This document shows, in pieces, positions 49,026 through 59,403 of a DNA stretch of 64,000 nt. Each line of letters opens with the position of its first letter. Within the stretch, counting starts at the first letter, position 1. Source of the stretch: Ectocarpus siliculosus (lineage: Eukaryota; Sar; Phaeophyceae; Ectocarpales; Ectocarpaceae); contig FN648539.1 of NCBI GenBank assembly GCA_000310025.1, forward strand, positions 82,368 through 146,367, given 5' to 3'. The translations under genes and the position numbers were made by a program. Below the pieces are notes generated by a model, which saw only the letters and a list, made by a program, of their open reading frames with translations, was not told the DNA's origin and made no database searches.

Positions 49026-49860
49026 CCCATCCGGTGGAAGCCTATCACCAAACGACCAACATGCTTCAGGCCCTGTTAGCCCATGGCTTGAGGCGTTTGT
49101 TCGTGCGTTTCCTTCGCGTTTACATACTTTTTTAATGTATCCTGTCATTAGCTCTTTAGCCTTGCCATCGTCGGCACCATAGTTCAAGATCTTCATCGCG
49201 GTCTGGACATCTTTATTCTTCAGTTCACTTTGTTCTTTCTGTGTCTCATGCTCGAGGGTGTGTGTTACCGTAGTAAGCACTCGCGACTTCCCGTAAAAAT
49301 AACAAGGAAAGCTTCAGACAGTCAACACCGACAAAAATCGCCAAGGAGTTGCAAATCGCATGGAAAACAACGAAAAAGCAACGAACCCCGAAGGAAAACG
49401 CTGAAAAACCGTTACGAGGCGCTTCCAGGGTTAATTGGAGTACCTCGGAATACAAGCATACATGTTGCCACGATCTGTACCGTACGATCGTCGAACAAGC
49501 CAGTTTCACGAAGATCGAAACGCACGCAGCCCGCCAAGGAATACCACCAACACGATGTCATAAGGTGGCATCCACGTAGTTTAACCACATGCAACCATCG
49601 GACCAGCCAACGCACCCCCAACACTAGGCAATGCGGTCGACAGTGACCTACCTACATATGCAAGAGTCAGGCCCGCGGCATCGTGAAGAATGTACATGAA
49701 GCAGCCAGCAAGAAACGCTATCAATACTCGACAAGATACCCCTCACTCAACTCAAACAAGTAAATTACCAAGACAATGCCGAAATGTTGCTTCAATCGAG
49801 CCCGAACCTTTTTCGGCAGACCCAGCCGCCGCAGTTTTCCCAGACCTTTTACAGCTCTTG
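49026..49860. other. Spacer without recognised gene
   Basis: Several overlapping open frames of 70-140 codons occur but none has a domain or splice context. I see nothing else until the LTR-family leader at about 49.87 kb. Confidence 0.4.
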
Positions 49861-49869
49861 CCAGGTGTT

Positions 49870-50184
49870 TTCTTCCTTGTCGACACTGACTGCTCCCGAC
49901 CCTGGTCGGTCAGCCTGAGTTCTTGATAACTGTAGACATGCCTGAAATAAGGCAGGGTCTAGGACAGGAATCCTCCCCCCGTGGCCTCGTGGGGCTGGTC
50001 GATTCACGTCCTCAGTGATGCTAAACAGAGTGTAGTATTTCATACGAGTCTCTCTCTCCCCATCCCTGCCAAAACATGACAACCAGACAGATAGAAACCT
50101 TGATTTACCACATCGTAGACGTGCAGATATCCAAAGGGCGGCTTCCCACCGTGAACTACCGCTACCCATGTGGGCTAGTCCACA
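49870..50184 (-). repeat. LTR plus short leader of the same Ty3/gypsy family
   Basis: LTR body about 49932-50184 (253 bp). On the minus strand it is followed by about 50 bp of leader (GTTATCAAGAACTCAGGCTG...) that matches the sequence beyond the LTR of the 54-62 kb element. This copy is therefore a remnant of an LTR-leader junction and not a pure solo LTR. No internal domains are left next to it. Confidence 0.65.
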
Positions 50185-50598
50185 GCCTGAATAGTGCCAA
50201 GTCAGCAATATTCAGGGTGTAAAATCCCTCAATAGTTCCGGCTTGGCACTATTCAGGACTGTTCGACTTCAGAGTGCAGCGCTTTTACTTTGCGGGGCTA
50301 ACCAAGTACTAAGTGCCCGAGCTCTAACGGATCAAGCAAGTGTGAGGTGGGGGACGTGGGGGGGTTTCTTTCACTTTCGTGAGGTCCTTGCCTGTACGGA
50401 CAAGACAGCAACATGCCCTCCATTGAGCCCCCAGGGCATCTGCGCTTCGCGAGGCAACCAATACGCCTTCGGAGTCCGCTCCTCGACGTATACATGCGAT
50501 GTAGTTGCCTTGGCCACCTGCACGCTTGAACCTTTTTCTAGACCAAGAAACAGCTCAAAGCTGCCCAATCAACCTGGATTCCTGAGTTCTTAAGAGTT

Positions 50599-53233
50599 GA
50601 GGACATGAGAGCCAAATGCCCTCCGTTGACCCCCTAGGGCAGCCTCCCCAGGGTGTGAGGGGTGAGGCTAAGCCCCTAAGCCCCTATCGAAGAGGGTGGA
50701 AGGGAAGCGGAAGGAAAGTTTGTATTGTTCTGACGTCAACATATGCCCCCCGAAGAGGACAACAAGGGGGTATCATAAACATCTCCAACTACCACATCTG
50801 GGCCCCTAGCAGAGCCCTGCCCACATCTGTCAAAAACATGGCTTTGGTCACATTAAAATTTACTTGACCAGATACTTTTGTTGCACTAGTGTTCTCTTCC
50901 TATCTCAACGCGCATACTAAGGTAGTGAACGTTGGCGCTGCCTTTAAACCGTAGACCGTGCTTCCCAAGCAAAAGGCACCTCGCATTCGAATGAGTTAGT
51001 GGCAAGGACGCTGTAGCACTACATATTCAGGTAACCTACCTCAAAGGCACCCCTCGATAGGGAAAGAGTGACGCTCATGCACGCACCCAACATACATTTG
51101 GAGGTACACCGTGGATGTAGAGCTCCTTACATGAGCACAGCAAAGGTAGATGCAACCAAAAGGAACGAAGAAGACACCAAACTTCACTCTTCCACAACTA
51201 GGTGGAGAAAAGAGATCAAGCCTTCAGAAGCGAGAAAAACGACCGCAAAAGAAGGGCGATGCTGAACCGCTGCAGTTATGCTGATCTATTCCCTGACCCT
51301 CAGCGTAGAGCTGGTAGGGTCTTCAGAAGCAGCACGCGTCCTCTACCGGTGGTGTGATGCGGGTGCATGCGTGTATGCCTCTGTGTATTACTAGCATCGA
51401 GCGCTCTAACCGGCTGACCAACGAATAGACGTCAGTGAGGTTGAAAACAGAAAATAAACATTTCTCAAGGCCCTGATGATCTGGGGCCCCGTGAGACGGT
51501 GTATGGAGGCTAATCTATTCGGATGAAGAGGGACACGATAGCAACGGAGGAAACTGCACGTTCGTTTCGACGTGTTTTCATCTTTATCTTTGTATTTACC
51601 ACCACTACTCCCATCAGGAGGGTCTCTATCAACTCCTTAAAACTATTATACTTCCTCTTCACCTCGCTGTATGTGTGTTTGATGGCTCGCCCCCCCCCCA
51701 CACACACACACCAAGGAGACGCCGCGCCTGGGAGATCAGCCGAGGTTTAAGACTCCGTTCATAAATAAACAAAATTCAGGTTGACAGGGGCAGGTGTGAG
51801 CTGTTTCGTGTTCGGCTGAAATTCCAGCATCACACGTTTACCTCCACTTGTTTAGCCGCGTTGAATACTCTGCCCCGCGCGGCGAGCTATGCGCGTCGGG
51901 CTATGGACAGGGCAGATGAAACTTTGGCGAGCGTCGCATGTTTCTCACCGACGTTCAGCCATGTTGACAAACATATCATGCGGCCTGTTTTAAGCGTCGG
52001 GTATGTATGGTGCAAGTTCTGCATCAAGCATGTGTTTGCGGGGTCTGTTTTTGGAGGCGTTGCAAGCATCTCTGGCCGAGCGTAGTCATACCTTAACATT
52101 CTGCGACGCGTTCGTCGCGTGTTGTCGGACGCCAAATGCTTTTAAGAGATTCGGCATTCATCATCCCTGGTGTCTCTCAAACGAATAGTTCAAACCTGAA
52201 ATACACCAGTAGAAAGCGATGCGAAAGACATCATCCATCCAGAAACGGCAAATACATGCCCATGAAATTCGCATACTGCATCTGTCTGATTCGCAAAACG
52301 CAGTCGACGCATCCTTCTACAAGAACAAATCACTCAGAACATGCGAAAAATCCACAGCAGTTGGATTCGCAGGTGGTCTGAAGAAAATTCAGCCCTGCAC
52401 ACGTCGTCGTGCACACGAGCTCGCCCCAAAATGTGGACCCCCCCATCATTGTGCGCCGTGCAACGCACGTGGACACGAAATGAACCAAACTGTACATATT
52501 TGCAAGAGTAGTGCTGACCTCGGTCGTATCTCTGAAAAACGTTTGGCATGGTACGGCGTACATAGGAGTTCCCTACTTAGTGCCGGTCAAATCTCTGGGC
52601 AACGGCAGAACTTTGTTTTGTTTTGTGCCAGCAGACCGACACTCAGCGTTGTTCGTGTTTTTAGGTTGGCGCAATATCTACGACTACGTATTTTCGAGAG
52701 AACGGGCGCAATGCGGGCGTTTTTCTTGGATGATGAGGGCGTTCGTGATGGTTACAAGGCATTGCTGGTTGACGTTCCGTTGGACACTTTTGGGACGTGA
52801 CGTTTGTGTGCGGTTTCCATCTGCCTTTGCGTACAAGGGCTGTTTTGCTTCTTGCTCAGGCGATTTGATCATTCATGGCAAGTATAATTCCATACCCGCG
52901 ATTTTTGCGCGTTTTTGGCTTGGAGTCAGAGCCCAGTTTGGTATCAAGCTTATCATCGAGTTCCACTACAATGTAACAAGTAGCGATGTGTTTTGGGGGT
53001 GTTGTGGACCGGGCTCTGCTAGGGGCTCAGATATGGTAGTTGGAGATGTTAATGGTACCCCCTTGTTGTCCCATGCGGTGGGCCTCTGTTGACGTCTGAT
53101 GATCACAAACAATACTCTCCTTCTTGTCTTCTTTTCTACCCCCCCTCTATGGGGGCTTAGGAGCCTAGCTTCCCCCCTCACACGTTGGGGAGGTTGCCCT
53201 GGGGGTCAACGGAGAGCATATGGCCCTCTTGTC
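50599..53233. mobile_element. Pair of inverted ~260-bp repeats around a 2.1-kb centre
   Basis: The left arm (about 50599-50855) and right arm (about 52972-53233) are inverted copies at an estimated 75-80 percent identity. Paired landmarks are ATGCCCTCCGTTGACCCCC / GGGGGTCAACGGAGAGCAT, CATCTCCAACTACCA / TGGTAGTTGGAGATG and CCCCTAGCAGAGCCC / GGGCTCTGCTAGGGG. A third partial copy of the outer part is near 50400-50450. The centre has an open plus-strand frame (52511-53092) with no family I recognise. It could be a degraded DNA transposon with long inverted repeats, or two oppositely oriented copies of one repeat. Confidence 0.5.
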
Positions 53234-53819
53234 CATAAACAGGATACATCTATGGAGTCATCGGGTGGTTTTTCAATCGGCGGGAAAAATCCATTAAACC
53301 CCTTGAAAAAAAAAGTGATTTTCGGCCTTTTCCACCAGTTGCCATGAACGTCTGCAACCTAAACGCAAATCGCGTCCGATGAAAACATAGATATCATGTT
53401 CACGGAGGTAATACAAGAAACCACTCTAAAATCCGTTGCGCAAACATCTCAAAACGAATCCTACGTTGGGGTAGTGTCGGGTGACGCACGGGTCCAAACG
53501 TCCCCCGTTTGTCAAGTACAAAAAAATGCGGTTACCACACAACCAGCCCGATTCGGTAACGACGGGCGGATCAAGGGGGCGGAAGCCCACTGCCATCTAC
53601 AGGGCGAGCCCCACGGGAGCGAGCTCTGGAGGGAGCAATGCTAGAGGGGAGGGTGCGAAGGTGTGGTCTGTCTGGGGTTAGGGGGCGGGGGTGAAGCAGG
53701 CACCACTGTGGAAAAAGCTCAATGGTGGTTGTGGAACTGATTTTTTCGTGCGCGTTTTGTTGTTACATAATGAACTGGCTCTTTGTCAACAATGCTTGAC
53801 TCCACCCATGACGCTACAC

Positions 53820-54362
53820 TGGCGCTCTTGCCGCCGTTGCTGCAGCTCTTGCTGCCGTTGCTGCGCCATGAGAAGCAGTGGTTTCCCTACTTTCCTCGCA
53901 ATGTCTCTTGAACCCCTTGAAGGGGCCGGTACCATGTTGTTAAAATCAGACGTACCGCTTTCTCGACGGTGTTTGTTCTTCCGCTCATCTCTGAAATTTG
54001 TGCGCAGGCCCAACGAACGGTCTTGCTACCAGTGCTACTGCAGCTGTTGCTACCTTTCCTGCACCATCAGTAGCAGTGTTTTTTTTTCTTTCGTTGCGTA
54101 TCTGTTGAACCCCATAGACTGGCGGTAACGGGAATGTGGCTGTTGAAAATCCGGTTGGGCGTGTATTTATATTGGATCAAATCGTTGCCTCTTCCGCATG
54201 CGTGTGCGCGCGTTCTTCGACTGATTTTTTCATCATTCAACTCTACTGTCAGCGCTGCTGCAGCCTGCGTAGCTACAGCTCTTGGTACTCGTTCTGCGCC
54301 GTTGGTAAAAATGGTTGTCCTGCTTTCCTGGCAATGTCTCTTCAACCCCGTAAAAGGGCGAC
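53820..54362. repeat. Three diverged tandem units of about 209 bp
   Basis: Blocks starting CTGCAGC at 53840, 54048 and 54258 each lead into TTTCCTCGCAATGTCTCTTGAACCCC-type sequence and end in a GGGC motif. Spacing is 208 and 210 bp. The units are well diverged, so this is an old tandem array. It abuts the truncated end of the retroelement. Confidence 0.65.
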
Positions 54363-56267
54363 AAGGGGGGCGGCGGCTTCAGTTCCTTTATTGTGCCATT
54401 TTGGAAAATTCAGACCTACCTTGATGTCGTTTTTGAAATGGAAAGCGTTTTTTCAAACCCAAACCTCCGGCACGCCCAAGATCTTGCACCACATCAGGAG
54501 TTGTTGCGCAGTCAGTCGGGCTACGCATGCCCCGGTGCGCTCCAGCCATACCCAGTTGGACATGTCGTCCATCATAACCAAACTATACTTGAATTGAATG
54601 AACCCTTACTCCTCGTCCAAGCCATCTTTCCCCAGCTGGCCTCTCGCTCCCACGTAGAGGTAGTCAAAATGAACAACTTCCGCCAGGACGTGTACCGTGG
54701 ACTGTCTCCCAATGGGCAAGGCACCTTTTCCCCCGCCTTGGGAGTCGACATAATGCAGGAACTGCCTGACGAAGTCGGTGAATTGCTCTGTCATTCGAAA
54801 CTAGCAACACTACATCCGCTGCAAGGTGGCGACGGCGCCACCATCCCCATCTTCTTTCATGTGTGCACAGATCATCAGTCGCACCTGCAAAGCACCCGCC
54901 TGATCTGAAACCCAAAGCACGTCAGGTCCGTTCAACCGCACGCGAAACAACCCGCCACTATCCAGAGAGGCTGTCCCCACCGCAATCGAGAATGACGTGA
55001 AAGGTCCGGCAAGTGCACCGAGCTTACTCCGCGCCCCTTGTAGTGCATCACGGGGCTTGCTTGGACGGTATAGGCAACGGCACCGGGTTTGCTCGGGGAG
55101 CAAACCGCGGCCGCATTAACACGAACCGACGGCACAGAAACCCACCATGACAGAAGGTCCCCCCAGCAATTCCGCTCACCCGAAATGTGCCTGATGTTAT
55201 AATCGTAGAGGTCCCGGGCAGCTTTGCACTGGTCGAGACGCTGAGCCGTTGTTTTCGCTACCGAAGACACGCAAGCCTCTGGATCGAAGATGTACACGAG
55301 TTTACGGTGGTCTGTGAAGAAATATATGCACGCCATCACAAAGCAAATACTCCAACCGCTTCAATGTATTCACGATTGCATAGCCTTCCATGTCCACCGT
55401 GGCCCACCGTTGCAGCGTACCCTTGAATGTGCCGGCCAGAAACTCCATCGCCTCATGACCCATATCCTCTGCAGGTACGCCACAGTCCAGCTGGTCTTGG
55501 AACACTTCAGTCCCAAAAACCACCCAATTTTCATTGGACGCATGGGGAAACGTGAGCACGGCGAAACCTAGGCGATGGTGACACAAGGCCGCAGCGCAGG
55601 CAACAAGGTCTTGCGCGGCAGTTCAAGCTTTGACCAGCGCGAGCGTCCATACGTCGATTGCGCGATTGTCGGCCACGGGCTTCGTCCGGCTCTCGGCACC
55701 GACCAAGTGCTACTCGAGAAACAGACGAAGCGACCACGTAACCTCCGCCATCCGCGGTAGAGATGTGCGCAACTTGTTGACCGCCTGCAGGAACTGCATC
55801 AGACTCGCCAGTCACCTCACCTCAGGACGCCGCATTGTAGCCAGACCGCTGAGCCGCTCGGGGTCTTGCTTGTACACATTTTCGCACCAAGTCATGCTGG
55901 TCTCAAAGAATGTGCACATGAGCACTCCTGAGCGGCCACGAAAAGCCCAGCCCCCTCCAGACGTTCAAAAATCAGGGCGAGGGTGTCAAGCAAATCGTCT
56001 TCATCCATGCCCCAATACAAGACATCGTCTACCCAGATGAAGCAATTTCGCCCCTCCAGGACACCCGAAACGGTGGCCTGGAAGTACGACCGATCGTTCG
56101 AAACACCTCGCGGTACCCACTTGGGCATGTAGAGACCGCCCAGCGTCGCGATCGTAAAAATTTCTTGCGCCTCTGACGACAACGGGCACTGCCAGTACCC
56201 TTGCAACGGATCCAAGCTCCCATAGAACTTGGACACAATGAGCTGAGTCATGCGTGCTTCAGAGTTA

Positions 56268-56870
56268 CCGTATATGACACAAGATAACATACCCCGGTGA
56301 TAACATTTTGGAGTTTGAAAATATTACCACCGGGTGTGGTATCCTGTGGGGGGTGTGTTATCTAGGGTACCCCGGGTGATAAAGTGCAGCTCGCAGGGGC
56401 CCCTAAGGGGGTGTGATAAAACAGGGGGTGTGGTAACGCGTCCGAACACCAACAGCGTGTGTTTGGGGGGCGTAGAGGTGTGCGCGGGCCCAAAGAAGGA
56501 GGTGATCTGCTGTGGCGCCTGCGTTGCTGTAGTCGAAGCAGTTGTCGAAGGAGCGGAGGTACTTGCGGCTGCATTCTGCTATGTCTGCACGTTAATGTTG
56601 TTGGGGGTCTCCATGCGGGGTGTTTCCCCGCACACAACTGACGTGATTGTGTGTGTGATTGCCCAGGGCAGAAACTGTCACCCCGGTGATAAAGAAGGAG
56701 GGGCCCCTTGACTATATGCGGCGTAACTAAAAATATCACTGGGGTGTGTTATGTACCCCCCGGTGATAAACCGATGGTTTGTCAGAAGCGCCCAAAACTA
56801 TCGCCGGGGTGTCGTATTCTGTGGGGGGTGTGCTTTCTTATGTAGGTGTGTTATCTTGTGTCATATACGG
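56268..56870. mobile_element. 603-bp MITE with perfect 22-bp terminal inverted repeats
   Basis: Ends are exact inverted copies: 56268-56289 (CCGTATATGACACAAGATAA...) and 56849-56870. TA dinucleotides flank both sides (56266-56267 and 56871-56872), as expected for Tc1/mariner- or pogo-type target duplication. Inside, a CCCCGGTGATAA motif recurs at about 56292, 56371, 56682 and 56758, with complementary GGGTGTGTTAT motifs nearby. There is no transposase frame. It lies inside the RT region of the retroelement, between conserved RT motifs. Confidence 0.85.
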
Positions 56871-59403
56871 TAGGCATGACACCGAGCACCTTTTCTTTTT
56901 GCTTGTTCTCTGTCTACTTGCTTGTTGGCCGCATAAAAGTCACTAACCAGCCGGTATCCCACTTTCTTCGGAGTTGCCATCGCGACGCTCGCCCACACGG
57001 CCTGCATGTTGAGGAACACCAAACTCAACGCGACCAGCGACGCCAAGCACCTCTCCAGCCACGCGATCTTGATCGGGTATATACGCGCGATCGCGCTTTC
57101 CCCGGCCGCACTCCGAACTTAAGGGTGACCCGTACAATAAAGGCTCGAGGTTCGCAGGAGGGTCACCATGGCGTACACCACGGCGCCACGGCGGAACGCA
57201 TTCCAACGCTTGCCGATGATGTCTCGTGGACGTCCCACATGCGGTTCCTCCAAGATAAGAGTAGCGGCAGAAGAGACAGCGTTGTCCAACGATGCAGACC
57301 GCGCCGATGCCTCCTCCTTTGGGATCATGTCAATGTCTGGGCCTCGCGCCACTAAAAGCTCGACGGCTCGACCGCTAGATTCGGTTCGGCTTGCTCCGGG
57401 CCTTCACGCTGCTGCAGGACCTGCGGTCTCGACACCCGAGACGCTAGCCCGCGAACGCGCACAGGCCCTCAAGCTCTCGTGCACATCGATGATACCCAAC
57501 GACTTCAGGGTTGGGTTGCGAAGAATTTTCAGCTCATCATTCCAACGAAATCATCGCAAACGACAACGGTCCACCACACCGTGTTTTGTGTGACCTCGAG
57601 CAGGCGTCTGTCTACTACTTTCAGCTTCCCCGGGCTTTGCATGCCCCCCACGACCTGCACTTCAGGAAAATCAGCTTGCAGCCTACTTGCAACACCTGCT
57701 CACATGGTGGTGAGCCCCGAGCCAGAATTCTGGATCGCAACAGCATCGACGGCAGTTATGTCGGCGGCACCAGGCATCGACAAGCTCACCCGGCACCATT
57801 TGCCCTGGGAATCAACTGCGACACCTTCAGAATCGAACGCAGACATGTCTCCGGGCTGAACTCGACGAAAGGCTGTCTGTCACGAACGGCCCCTCAGGGA
57901 CGGGTGGCACCCCCATACCCTCAAGGTGTGTTTTCGTCCTATTCGCCGCTGGAAAAAATGTGGGGGCAGTGGCAGCTGACCGAGACTGGTCGGGCGGCAG
58001 AAAAGACGTTGGGGCTGCCTCTCCGTGGGATACTCCGGCAAGAACAGCCTTGCTACTGACATGGCTTTGGCGGAAGTTGGTTGACGATACCTCCTCGAAC
58101 CCACGTCCCCCCCCTAAAGAAGGCTGCGCAGGCTGTTGTGTGTGAGGGTGCTGATACTACTGCGCGTGCGCTTGGGTGCTGCTGCTGTTGCTGCCTCGTG
58201 CTGCGATCGGTATCCACGGGTGTCCCCAGTGCCGCGAAAATGCTACCCATACCCAGCGTGCTGAGCGGACAAAGGCTGTGGCTGGGAACCGCTGCAAGAG
58301 ACAGTTCTGCGGGGCGTGGCCTGGTTTTTCGCCCCAGAAACACCCAACAAGCTCGGCAGACGAAGACGAACCTGCACTGCCAGCCCCATCAGGCGCTTTC
58401 GCTTTCGCCGATGTATGTTGCTGAGACAGTTTGTTTACGAGCCTGAACGCGGGTCACCACGCGATTTCCCACGCTGCCTGTCTGCCAACTCACCCGTAGG
58501 CCACTCGACCGCAACATCCCGAACGATCTCAATGACTAGCTCGGGGTTGTTCGTTCAGCTACCTTGCATGTCGAGCTTGGTCTCCACCTCAAGCTTCAAC
58601 TCGGATGGTCCAAACCTGCCACAACTACTTTGCTGAAGACAGCGGCCGGACCCTTCTTCAACGCACAAGCGGAGTCGCGAAAAACACATTCAGCGCTCGG
58701 GTTTTCGAAGTACTGCTCGAGGCGTCTTTGAACAGCGTCTATCCGATCTACAGCAGTTGTCTCAGTCGTTATGGCTACTCATATACGACACCGCGGCGGC
58801 CGCAATCGAGCGCTCGAATGTAACGTCCGCCCAGCATGCATCATATTTGGCCAGAGCCTCGCGCAAGTTATCTTCATCAAAGTTCGGTGCCGTCAAAGTA
58901 GATGCGCGACAAGTTTTTCCGGATGGACTGACGCAGCAATTGAGACACAGTGAGCCGCGGGCGTTTGGTAGAGTGCCCACTGTTGCAGAGACCATGCCCG
59001 CTCGTACTCGCGGTATGGCGCATAGAAGAAACGAAAGGACGGAGCTCTCGAAAACGCATGGCCATATTCGGGCGGTTTGGGCCCATTGTCCAAGACCAAA
59101 TCGGTGAGCCCGCCCTGGATCTCACCAATCTCTCCAGCAGAACCTTGCTGAGCGCCAAGCTCCCCCTTGCCAGCAGTGGAGCGTCTCGAGGCCATCGCGG
59201 CATACGATGCCCGGGCAGATCAAGATAGCAGCTCCGCGGGAGATCAGGACAGCAGCTCCCCCAGTCGAAGCCCGTACTCAGCGAAGCGGGAAAAAAAAAG
59301 TGGAAGGATAGCTTGTACTGCTGTCGTCACGAGAAAATGTTGTTGACATTGACTGGCCCTGGTCAGTCAGCCTGAGTATCGATAACTGTAAACTTACCTG
59401 ATA

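Noticed and set aside
48181-49135. Several Ala/Pro/Arg-rich frames up to 249 codons on both strands
   Set aside because: They lie on a 110-bp minisatellite whose period is not a multiple of 3; open frames follow from GC-rich, stop-poor repeats.
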